Positions 46,432 through 53,393 of a DNA stretch of 64,000 bases are shown here, piece after piece. The position numbers and the translations under genes were made by a program. Source of the DNA: an uncultured Faecalibacterium sp. Lineage in GTDB: Bacteria > Bacillota > Clostridia > Oscillospirales > Ruminococcaceae. Position 1 is the stretch's first letter, and every line of letters starts with the position of its first letter. The DNA lies in the NCBI GenBank assembly GCA_934512105.1, contig CAKSWQ010000007.1:1-64000 (forward strand). The letters are read 5' to 3'. Below the pieces are notes generated by a model. The model ran no database searches and was not told the DNA's origin. It saw nothing but the letters and a program-made list of their open reading frames with translations.

Positions 46432-47157
46432 TCAAAAATCGACAATGATGCAGCTGGCATCGTCCTTAGGGGCACTTTGGCGGATCATTCCGGGGATTCT
46501 GCTGCATGCATCAGCAGCAGTAAGAATGTTTTCGTGTGCAACAATGTTGCAGCCGCAGCAGAGCGCCGTTGCGCCATCCGTTACCATCACAAGGCGCTTT
46601 ATGTCCGCTGTCGTCCCCTGTTGAATCCGCAGGTGCTGCATAGAGTTTGCTGAAGTGGTAAGCCAGGTATAGTCATGCGTAATACCGTTCTCTGCGCCGG
46701 AAAGAACCGAAACACGGTTGTCCTGATCCAGCGCAATGATATTTCCATCGCCAAGATGTACAGCGATATACTCCTGTGTAACAGGGTTCTGTGCAAAAAC
46801 AAGGAGCGTGGATGCAAATTCTGAAGGAGCGGCCTGATATTCTTTGCTCAGGGCATCTAGGCTGTTACGAATGACCCGGATCAGTTCATACTGCACTTCG
46901 TCGAGATACCCATGCTGTACCAGAGAATGCAGCCCCTTTTTCTGCAGGTAGTCGGCAACCGCATAAAGTACAGTTCTGCCACCGGTTTTGCAATATTTTT
47001 TTTCGGACTGGCCATCTGCCAGCCCCCAGAAGCGGAAATCCGCCTGTTCGATCACGACCGAGACATCTTCACAGGCAGCTCCTTCCTGAATGTGATGGGT
47101 TCCTGTCTGGTGAAAACATACGATACTGCTGAAACTGCTGGTGCTTTTTTCTTCCAT
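46432..47157 (-). CDS. PP2C-type protein phosphatase
   Basis: A 241-aa cytosolic metal-dependent phosphatase. PP2C motifs are in order: ACEDVSVV (D31), FWGLADGQSEKKYCKTGG (D48), IAVHLGDGNIIALD, RLVMVTDGATAL and the final KDDASCIIVDF. The length matches single-domain PP2C enzymes. The start at 47157 (MEEKST) has AAAGGA upstream. It is the natural antagonist of the Ser/Thr kinase two genes downstream. Such pairs act in type VI secretion and in spore or cell-wall signalling; here the partners are ubiquitin-like enzymes. Confidence 0.85.
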   Translation of the reverse strand: MEEKSTSSFSSIVCFHQTGTHHIQEGAACEDVSVVIEQADFRFWGLADGQSEKKYCKTGGRTVLYAVADYLQKKGLHSLVQHGYLDEVQYELIRVIRNSLDALSKEYQAAPSEFASTLLVFAQNPVTQEYIAVHLGDGNIIALDQDNRVSVLSGAENGITHDYTWLTTSANSMQHLRIQQGTTADIKRLVMVTDGATALCCGCNIVAHENILTAADACSRIPGMIRQSAPKDDASCIIVDF

Positions 47158-47174
47158 ATTAAGAGAGTCCTTTC

Positions 47175-47897
47175 TTACGTTGCTTGACAGATAAAAGCGG
47201 AAGGCCACTGGTAGCCATTCCGCCGAAGCTGCTGCCCTGTCCGGAACAGGGATGATTTCAGCGGCATGCCGTAAAAGCTCGAGTGGAGCATACTGGTCAC
47301 GTCCAAATACACCCGGCCGTATGGGGCAAGCTCGACCATATTCCAGGCATGGGGCACTCCATACAGCGTGCCGGTAATGATTGCACAGGGAAGTTCAGCG
47401 CGTTGGCAGCAGAAGAGATAAAATTTGGAAACGCCTTCGCATACTGCCGTATGCCGGAGCGTCGGCCCCACCAGAGTGTGATCCCAGAAAGCACTGCCGG
47501 AGTCCATATATTTTGTTGTGGATGCGATCTCCTTTGCAATTTGAAAATAAGCATCTGCATCCGAGGGACTGTCTGTGAACTTCTGACGCAGACAGGCTGC
47601 TTTGGCGTTCAAAGAGTTGCGGATCGCCGTAGAGGGTTCGGGCTCCAGCATCCGCTGAAAACGGAGATATGAACCGTCTGGTACTGCTGCAAACTGGTAT
47701 TCCCACCACTGAATCTCGAAAAGTTCAGGATGATCCAAGTGCACCGCCTGAACGATCCGGTACAGCTGCGCAGTCGGCACCGTATTTTGAGAAATAAAGA
47801 TATTGTCCTTCTGCGCCAAAAGACCGGTGACAAGCTGCCGGTAGGCAAGCTGTTCCGCAGGCGTAAGGAGCGAGCGGTAGAACGCGGGTGCGATCAT
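47175..47897 (-). CDS. transglutaminase-like cysteine protease/transferase
   Basis: A 240-aa cytosolic protein with a papain-like transglutaminase core: C153 in AVCEGVSKFY, H183 in VPHAWNMVEL and D199 in VYLDVTSM, spaced as in the transglutaminase-core family. The N-terminal ~130 residues are helical. Bacterial members are mostly peptidases, and in ubiquitin-like loci such enzymes could remove or attach the modifier. The ATG at 47897 follows GAAGG, with AAGGAG a little further upstream. It sits between zinc-ribbon and PP2C genes. Confidence 0.75.
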   Translation of the reverse strand: MIAPAFYRSLLTPAEQLAYRQLVTGLLAQKDNIFISQNTVPTAQLYRIVQAVHLDHPELFEIQWWEYQFAAVPDGSYLRFQRMLEPEPSTAIRNSLNAKAACLRQKFTDSPSDADAYFQIAKEIASTTKYMDSGSAFWDHTLVGPTLRHTAVCEGVSKFYLFCCQRAELPCAIITGTLYGVPHAWNMVELAPYGRVYLDVTSMLHSSFYGMPLKSSLFRTGQQLRRNGYQWPSAFICQAT

Positions 47898-47916
47898 CCT
47901 TCAGCACACTCCTTCC

Positions 47917-48156
47917 CTACCATTCATTCCCGCATTCATCGCAGTGCCAGACAGGCCGTCCGTCCACCATGCGTTCCCGGAGTTTTTTCCCAAGACAGAC
48001 CGGACAATATTCGGCTTCGGTGCTTTTCACAATGCTTCCTTCGGGCAGTGCCCGTGTATGAAGCAATGTCGGCTTGAAGTCAGGCCGCGGTGCGATGCGT
48101 TCCTGCTGAGTGTAGGTATAGCCCGGTGTCGGGGTCACTCTGTCCAATGCTGCCAT
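47917..48156 (-). CDS. small zinc-ribbon protein
   Basis: A 79-aa protein. The N-terminal half is basic and Pro-rich (ALDRVTPTPGYTYTQQERIA); the C-terminal half is a zinc ribbon with CPVC and CDEC knuckles 20 residues apart (YCPVCLGKK...VWHCDECGNEW). The ATG at 48156 is preferred over a GTG at 48165, with AAAAGGAAG upstream; the gap to the JAB gene is five bases. It is likely a binding adaptor in the modification pathway. Confidence 0.65.
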   Translation of the reverse strand: MAALDRVTPTPGYTYTQQERIAPRPDFKPTLLHTRALPEGSIVKSTEAEYCPVCLGKKLRERMVDGRPVWHCDECGNEW

Positions 48157-48161
48157 AAGAT

Positions 48162-48818
48162 TCACTTCCTTTTCCGGCGTTTTTCTTTCTGATTCTTGTG
48201 CTTGGCGGTTTTTGCTTTATGCCGCGAGATATCCCTCTGCAGCTCAGAAGAGGGCGGCTCTGCCAGCATGATTGCGGGGACTTCCACGGCATCCGCACCT
48301 GCAAAGGCCCGCCAGACTCCCTTGTGCGGGTTCAGGACCACAGCGTATTTTTCGACCTTATAATACTTCAGGCGCTGTGTTTCCAAATCCGTACTGCTAA
48401 AAAACACAGACAGCTCATTGGGATGCGTATGCCACCACCCGATGCAGGCAAGCTCCTCTGCACCGACAGGGTCGGATACCGCCAGACGCTCTTTCAGGCA
48501 GAAAAATTCCTGCTGCAGACGGATCTCCTCCATGGCGCTCCACTCGATATAGCCGGGCTGCCGGCAGTCAGTTTTGGCTTCCAGAAGCTCAATGACTTCG
48601 GCCTGTACGATTTTGCCGGAAGCATCCCGGAGATAGCGGCCGATCAGCCAGCCGCCCTGCTCGTTTTTGTTGCGTGGAAAATCATTGCGCAGCCAGCCGA
48701 TCAATTCCTTCTGCCGCCGGGCTGCGTAGGGAGTGTAGACCAGCAGCCGCGGCGTGCAGCTGGACCATGCTTCGGTGCCGGTCTCGGTGGTCTGGCGGGA
48801 TAAAACAGTGTGCTCCAT
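48162..48818 (-). CDS. JAMM/JAB-family metallo-isopeptidase (deubiquitinase-like)
   Basis: A 218-aa cytosolic zinc peptidase. The JAMM residues are E53 (NEQGGWLIG), H130 and H132 (WWHTHPNELS) and D144 (SSTD), with a spacer of eight rather than seven residues between the second His and the Ser. Eukaryotic relatives remove ubiquitin; bacterial ones next to E1/E2/Ubl genes process the Ubl C-terminus and cleave conjugates. The C-terminus is highly basic (KAKTAKHKNQKEKRRKRK), perhaps for nucleic-acid or ribosome binding. The ATG at 48818 follows AAGGAG. It lies downstream of the RING-like gene. Confidence 0.85.
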   Translation of the reverse strand: MEHTVLSRQTTETGTEAWSSCTPRLLVYTPYAARRQKELIGWLRNDFPRNKNEQGGWLIGRYLRDASGKIVQAEVIELLEAKTDCRQPGYIEWSAMEEIRLQQEFFCLKERLAVSDPVGAEELACIGWWHTHPNELSVFFSSTDLETQRLKYYKVEKYAVVLNPHKGVWRAFAGADAVEVPAIMLAEPPSSELQRDISRHKAKTAKHKNQKEKRRKRK

Positions 48819-48843
48819 AAAACTCACTCCTTTGTTTTGTTCG

Positions 48844-49431
48844 TTACTCGGAAAAAGATGCCAGAATGCAGAACAGGAGAACGCAGCCGATCAACGCAGC
48901 TGCAATAACAAAAACGAGCAGGACACACCAGACAGCAGTAAGGATCAGATAAGGCACAGCTGCCGGAATCAGAATGAACAGCCCTCCCCCGCCATTCTGC
49001 CAAATGCGCTGGTTGTCCTGATCGGCATAGAGCAGAAACGCCGAAATCAGGCTGCTAGCACAGAAAAATGCGAACAAATACGGAGCCGGAACGCCGAAAG
49101 CGGCTTCCTGCAGGAAGAAGAATGCAGCCGGGAACAGAAGCGGAAGCACGGCAAAGCCGGCAGAACCAATCAGAAGCCAAAAGAACACTTTGAGGCTGCC
49201 GTTTTCCGTAAGCTGCTCCTGCACAGGCTGAACAGGGATTGGAATAAACGGGGAATGGCTACAGAGCGGGCAGCAGTTATTTATGATAAAGTTGGTCTTG
49301 ACCACTGCGTGGCAGCTGCCGCAGCGGACGACTCTATCCCCCACCTGATAAGGGGCGCAGCTCACCAGATCCCGCTCCCCGTAAAAACGGTTCTCCAGAT
49401 CCGCCCGGGTGATCGTCATTTCATTACGCAT
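48844..49431 (-). CDS. membrane-anchored RING-like zinc-finger protein (candidate E3)
   Basis: A 195-aa protein with an N-terminal cytosolic zinc-binding domain (about 20-62): C25, C37-x2-C40, H41, then CCPLCSH (C53/C54, C57, H59), like the prokaryotic RING finger families. Three to four transmembrane helices follow (about 75-195). I recall Prok-RING proteins with helices reported next to E1, E2, Ubl and JAB genes, which matches this context. If so, it would be an E3 that directs conjugation at the membrane. A plain zinc ribbon is the alternative. The ATG at 49431 follows AGGAGG and lies between the E1 and JAB genes. Confidence 0.65.
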   Translation of the reverse strand: MRNEMTITRADLENRFYGERDLVSCAPYQVGDRVVRCGSCHAVVKTNFIINNCCPLCSHSPFIPIPVQPVQEQLTENGSLKVFFWLLIGSAGFAVLPLLFPAAFFFLQEAAFGVPAPYLFAFFCASSLISAFLLYADQDNQRIWQNGGGGLFILIPAAVPYLILTAVWCVLLVFVIAAALIGCVLLFCILASFSE

Positions 49432-49460
49432 ACAGGAGCCTCCTTTCGTGTCATGTGGGT

Positions 49461-50702
49461 TCACTCCGGCAGATTGGGCAAAACTTCTTCGCGGTCACCG
49501 GTCAGCTCAAGATACAGGGACTCGCCGTTTCCGTCACAGGGGCTAAATTCCACAATATGAAAAAGCGGGATTCCCAGTTCCAACAGCGTGAGCTCCTGCA
49601 GACGTTTTTCGTCCAAAGAATTGAACAGACTTTTCAGGACCGCGTTGGAAAGCTGCACCGGCTGCTTGCCGCGGCACTTTGCGCAGAGCAGATCCTCGTC
49701 CTGCAGTGGCTGCGGACGGTATACCTCGATTGATTCTCCGCAGTGCTTACAGCACGCTGTTGTAATAAAGCTGCGCTCCGCACAAACACAGTCCTTGTAA
49801 AGTGCAATGGCATAATCGTGACCATAGTGCGTCCGCACCCAGGTAAGGGCATCCTTCAGCTTCCAGTGGGCAGAGATCGGGGTTTCCTGTACACCGCCGT
49901 GCGCTTCGTAGCTGTCGTGGTGGGGGCAACTCTTCCGCACCGGAAAAAAGATATTATGGAGACGGTTCTCTTCCGCCGTAAAATGAGACATCCAGCCGAA
50001 TCGTGGCGGGTAAAGACGGCTGTCGGGGTTCTTTTGGTGGTGAACGATTTTGATGGCTTCCTGTACAGCCAAACAGGCCGCCGAGCCTGCGGAGATGCCG
50101 ATAGTGGGAATATGACCGGCCTGCGCAGCCTTGCGGCGAGTCACATCGCAGCTGTTGCGGACACGGTTCAGCGCAGTGCGCTCCTGCCTGGGACTCAGCG
50201 TGCAGGCGTAGCAGGCGCAGTCTGCGCTGCCGGAAGCAACAAAAACATTCCAGTTAAACCCACCGATCCCGGTATCGATGTACGGCTTGTTGAGCAACTG
50301 GCAAACATTAGAAAGATACAGTCTGGTCTGCTCGTTGTCCACGCAGCCGATCACAAGGTCCATCCGGCGGATCACACCCTCGCCAAGCGTCTGGCAAAGA
50401 TCTCCGTCAAAACTATCAGTCTTAGCGTTGTCTTCACTGCTCATTTCCAGAAAGCGCTCGCCCGCAGTCGTACTTTTCCGTTTACCCACGTCACTCGCCC
50501 TGAAGAGAACCGTCCGGCTGAGATTCGAGGTTGAAACGTCATCGAAGTCGGTCACAAAAACGTACCCGAAGCCGATGAGCGCAAGATTCTTCAGTACCTC
50601 ATTGCCGCTGGCTCCAGCGCCGACTACCATGACCTTAGCATTGCGGATGCTGGCCTGTTCAAAATGCGGGATACGCTCCTGCCGGTCTGTTTTGGTCTCC
50701 AT
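49461..50702 (-). CDS. E1-like ubiquitin-activating enzyme (ThiF fold)
   Basis: A 413-aa cytosolic adenylating enzyme. The Rossmann-like ThiF/MoeB domain shows GAGASGNEV (28-36), DFDDVSTSNLSR (52-63, with the acidic ribose contact and arginine), GKRKS, and GCVDNEQTR (D122). Cysteines lie at CACYAC (162-167) and in NSCDVTRR (C185, a candidate for the Ubl thioester). The C-terminal part adds a four-cysteine zinc ribbon (CCKHCGES...LLCAKCRG) and an ELGIPLFHIVEF segment that may contact the E2 or Ubl. The ATG at 50702 follows AAAGGAG. Unlike ThiF or MoeB there are no thiamin or molybdopterin genes nearby; E2 and Ubl genes lie directly upstream. Confidence 0.88.
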   Translation of the reverse strand: METKTDRQERIPHFEQASIRNAKVMVVGAGASGNEVLKNLALIGFGYVFVTDFDDVSTSNLSRTVLFRASDVGKRKSTTAGERFLEMSSEDNAKTDSFDGDLCQTLGEGVIRRMDLVIGCVDNEQTRLYLSNVCQLLNKPYIDTGIGGFNWNVFVASGSADCACYACTLSPRQERTALNRVRNSCDVTRRKAAQAGHIPTIGISAGSAACLAVQEAIKIVHHQKNPDSRLYPPRFGWMSHFTAEENRLHNIFFPVRKSCPHHDSYEAHGGVQETPISAHWKLKDALTWVRTHYGHDYAIALYKDCVCAERSFITTACCKHCGESIEVYRPQPLQDEDLLCAKCRGKQPVQLSNAVLKSLFNSLDEKRLQELTLLELGIPLFHIVEFSPCDGNGESLYLELTGDREEVLPNLPE

Positions 50703-50783
50703 GATATGTGCTCCTTTCATAAAGGCCGGTGGCCGGACACTCCGGCCACCGGACGATTTGGAAAGACGTTCTGCTTAAAAAAC

Positions 50784-51041
50784 TCAGAATGCCAGAGAGG
50801 CGCCTGCCTTCGTGGGGAGTGCGAGATCGATGACATCGTTGTCCTGAATACCGTTTTCTTCCAGCGTTGCTCCGAGATCCAGCGCAATCTCGGTGCCGTA
50901 CTTGGTTGCAACAAAGGTCTGGTTGGGCAGCACACCGCGGTCAGACAGCTGCTGCAGCAGATCCTCGAGAACGATGTCACTCTGGGTGGGGACAGTATGT
51001 TTTTCGGCGTTGTAGCGAATGATGATAGTGAGCTTCGTCAT
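50784..51041 (-). CDS. ubiquitin-like beta-grasp protein
   Basis: An 85-aa protein with ubiquitin-like pattern: strand TKLTIIIRYNAEKHTV, helix DIVLEDLLQQLSDRG, strands TFVATKYGTEIAL, the loop LEENGIQDNDVIDLAL and a tail PTKAGASLAF. The tail has a single Gly (G80) followed by five residues instead of a terminal Gly-Gly, so trimming, probably by the JAMM peptidase, would be needed before activation. YukD/EsaB proteins have the same fold, but no type VII secretion genes occur here. The ATG at 51041 follows ACGGAGG. It stands between the E2 and E1 genes. Confidence 0.82.
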   Translation of the reverse strand: MTKLTIIIRYNAEKHTVPTQSDIVLEDLLQQLSDRGVLPNQTFVATKYGTEIALDLGATLEENGIQDNDVIDLALPTKAGASLAF

Positions 51042-51080
51042 AATAGTTCCTCCGTAAATAGAAATCAGTGGCATGAAAAA

Positions 51081-51599
51081 CTAGTAGCCAATAGGGTGCG
51101 GGAAATCGGTTCGCCCACAAGGATAAGGCTTCCGCCGGCTGGAAGTGCACATTTTCTGGTTCCAGTCGGCCGCAGCTGCGGGGTTCGCAGGGCTGTTCGG
51201 GTTCGTGCAGTCCGGGCTGAAGGCAAGCACCTTGCCAAGACGGATCACCAGATGCCACAAGCTGGGGTCTTTTTCCCAGAAATTTCCAATGCAGAAGTCT
51301 CCATTGGGGTAGATGTTCGGATGGTACGGGATGGCACCGCCAACGATCCGTGCGGTCGGTTTGTCGGCAGGGTTTTCCGGCATGGTGATGAGGACCTCCG
51401 TCCGGAACTGCGGGCGCAGCGTACCATCGGAAGAACAGATCATCGTCTTCACGTGATAAGTGACACGGTAAGCCTTGACAACCGGCGGTTTCTGGCAGGA
51501 TTCGACCTTCCAGGAGAAGAGATCACATATCGGAAAAGCCTGCATAGCTTCGAACTCATGGCGGAGCCGGAGATTCCAGGTGAAAGCAGAGACCAGCAT
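51081..51599 (-). CDS. E2-like ubiquitin-conjugating enzyme (UBC fold)
   Basis: A 172-aa protein with a striking UBC core. H93-P94-N95 opens the motif HPNIYPNGDFCIG, with catalytic C103 eight residues after the Asn, as in eukaryotic E2s. Then come LVIRLGKVLAFSPD and NPNSPANPAAAADW, the equivalent of the conserved NPxxPxNxxAA helix. The N-terminal helix and PxxP-bearing strands (LITMPENPADKPTARIVG) also fit. The start is taken at 51599 (AAAAGGA eight bases upstream). Its neighbours are Ubl and E1. A functional HPN and Cys argue for true transfer to target amino groups and not for a degenerate RWD/UEV domain. Confidence 0.9.
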   Translation of the reverse strand: MLVSAFTWNLRLRHEFEAMQAFPICDLFSWKVESCQKPPVVKAYRVTYHVKTMICSSDGTLRPQFRTEVLITMPENPADKPTARIVGGAIPYHPNIYPNGDFCIGNFWEKDPSLWHLVIRLGKVLAFSPDCTNPNSPANPAAAADWNQKMCTSSRRKPYPCGRTDFPHPIGY

Positions 51600-51644
51600 T
51601 TTACACATCCTTTTGCTAAACAGCAGAGTATTTTTCGTCGGGCC

Positions 51645-51899
51645 TTATTCGGCACCGTGCTCACGGTTGTACTCATATTCTTCAGCCAGAGCGTAGGCGT
51701 TGTCGCAGACGAAGTCGTACACAACACCGACCTCATTCCGATTCAGGTCGTGGCCGAATTCGATGCAGACGGGTGACAGCCAAACCTGAGCCACACGGCG
51801 GCCATTGCGAGTGACGTGACAGTGGGCGGCTTCGCGGTTGCAGTCATCCTTTTTGCTATCGATCTCGCACTGCAGATTGTGGTTGATACGCATTTTCAT
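51645..51899 (-). CDS. DUF4160-like small protein
   Basis: An 84-aa protein with the pattern HCHVTRNGRRVAQVWLSPVCIEF and DLNRNEVGVVYDFVCDNAYALAEEYEYN, recalling the DUF4160 family (HxHV...WLxP...). DUF4160 proteins are often paired with DUF2442 genes in toxin-antitoxin-like settings; no such partner is here. The ATG at 51899 follows AAAGGA. It is the first gene after an internal promoter and directly precedes the E2. Confidence 0.5.
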   Translation of the reverse strand: MKMRINHNLQCEIDSKKDDCNREAAHCHVTRNGRRVAQVWLSPVCIEFGHDLNRNEVGVVYDFVCDNAYALAEEYEYNREHGAE

Positions 51900-52004
51900 A
51901 ATGAACATCCTTTCTGTTATAAGTGAATATCATACAGGCTCGGAAAAAGCTGATCCATCGGGGCTGATGTCCGTCCGCACAGTCTTTTCCCGATCCCTGA
52001 TCCT

Positions 52005-52013
52005 ATTATAGCA
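52005..52013 (-). promoter_or_regulatory. extended -10 promoter before the DUF4160-like/E2/Ubl/E1 genes
   Basis: On the minus strand TGC-TATAAT (TATAAT at 52005-52010, TGC at 52011-52013). The -35 is weak. The 173-nt gap after the AAA gene is the longest between adjacent genes in the cluster, which supports a separate start site. Confidence 0.5.
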
Positions 52014-52072
52014 AAGTATCAGAACGCATTTTTTAAGAGCTACTCTGATGCAAGCAGGAGCGATTCGCAGTT

Positions 52073-53329
52073 TCAATGAATAAACCCGGTGCGGCGCTTT
52101 ACCGTGCCAAGAACGCTCTGTTCGGCATCCGTAAACATGGCTTCGGTGACAGAGACCGGGTCGTTAGAATCCTCCTGCACAAGTGCTTTGTTCAGTGCAC
52201 CGTCCAAAACGGCTTCGATCATCTGCTGGTGTTTGCGCAACGATGTGATGCCGTACTGGCTCAACTTATCGATGTGGGCATCCAGCAGGTCGTAGTCAAA
52301 GCGGATCATGCGGTAAAGCGAGTCGGACTGCTTCTGCTCGATATATTTGTGGGAAATGGATTTGATTCGTGCAGCGTCCGCTTTCGGGAATTGGATCACC
52401 GTACACCGATCGACCAGAAGCGGAGAGATTTTCTGAAGATCATTGGCAGTCATAAAGATGGGACAGTGCTCCAGACCGACGACCCTGCTTTCCAGATAAT
52501 TGTCGTAAACGTCGCAGCAGGATTCATCGGTGATGGATAACAGCTCGTCCTCAATGCTGGCGTGGCTGCTGTCGTGAACAGCTTTATCGATCTCGTCGAA
52601 TACATAGGCTACAAGCAGGCTGTCTGCACGGAGCTGCGCTTTAGCAAGGTAGCCTGCATCAGCAGACTGGTAGCTCCCGCAGGTGCCTGTCATACCGTGA
52701 GAAAAGCTCATCTGGGGCACTTTGATCACATAGGTAGGCAGGTGCAGCGCTTCCTCGGCCAGAAGGCGGACGGCTGTCGTTTTACCGCAGCCTTTTTCGC
52801 CGACAAAGATAATCGGTCGCATATGACCGGTCTCCAGATAATCCACCAGAGCGGGCACAACGCGGTGCACGATCTCTGCGGGAATATCGTGCACCTGACA
52901 GAAATCGACCAGATGGCGATAGAACGTCTTGGGCTCGACCTTACTGCGGTAAAATTCGGGAACGGTCAGGCACATCTTCCGGAGCTGTTTCAGGTAACGG
53001 AGCTGCTTTTGATCCACGTGCGACGAACCGCCCAGAGAATGAAGCTGTTCGGTCAGCTCGTTCAGATGTTCCTGTCCCTCTTTGGACAGCCCGCTAAGCG
53101 GTTTGTCGAACCAGCGGCCTGCTGCCGGGCCTGCGCCGGGCGCGGCAGCAGACCGGGTCCGTAACAGTGCCAGAAGCGATGTTTCGTCTTTCTGCAGCTG
53201 GCTCAGGAACTCTTCCCTGCTCATGCCGGGATACAGCCGGTGCAGATCTTCGTCGGAGAGTCCCTGCAGCGTTTCACGGATATCCTTCAGCAGCTTTTCA
53301 TGCGTAGATGTATCAAAGGCGTGGTCCAT
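52073..53329 (-). CDS. AAA+ ATPase of the ubiquitin-like cluster
   Basis: A 418-aa cytosolic ATPase. A helical N-terminal region (1-165) is followed by an AAA+ core: Walker A GEKGCGKTT (177-185), Walker B YVFDEID (D245/E246) and sensor-1 IFMTAND, then LLVDRCTVIQFPK with an arginine-finger candidate. It has no protease domain, so it would act as an unfoldase or remodelling motor, or feed a separate protease. AAA+ motors are common partners of ubiquitin-like systems. The ATG at 53329 follows AAAGGAG. Confidence 0.82.
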   Translation of the reverse strand: MDHAFDTSTHEKLLKDIRETLQGLSDEDLHRLYPGMSREEFLSQLQKDETSLLALLRTRSAAAPGAGPAAGRWFDKPLSGLSKEGQEHLNELTEQLHSLGGSSHVDQKQLRYLKQLRKMCLTVPEFYRSKVEPKTFYRHLVDFCQVHDIPAEIVHRVVPALVDYLETGHMRPIIFVGEKGCGKTTAVRLLAEEALHLPTYVIKVPQMSFSHGMTGTCGSYQSADAGYLAKAQLRADSLLVAYVFDEIDKAVHDSSHASIEDELLSITDESCCDVYDNYLESRVVGLEHCPIFMTANDLQKISPLLVDRCTVIQFPKADAARIKSISHKYIEQKQSDSLYRMIRFDYDLLDAHIDKLSQYGITSLRKHQQMIEAVLDGALNKALVQEDSNDPVSVTEAMFTDAEQSVLGTVKRRTGFIH

Positions 53330-53393
53330 AGGGGCTCCTTTCTTATAGTAAGGTAATAAAATGTTTTTGCCCGGCGAGTCATTCAGGGAAATC

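Noticed and set aside
43190..47157. Type VI secretion kinase/phosphatase pair (PpkA/PppA-like)
   Set aside because: No Tss or Hcp genes; the organism appears Gram-positive and the neighbours are ubiquitin-like enzymes.
49461..50702. ThiF/MoeB sulfur-carrier activation for thiamin or molybdopterin
   Set aside because: No thiamin or molybdopterin genes nearby, and an E2 with intact HPN and Cys lies next to it.
50784..51041. YukD/EsaB protein of a type VII secretion system
   Set aside because: Same fold, but no EssC, WXG100 or EsaA-type genes are present; E1 and E2 genes flank it instead.
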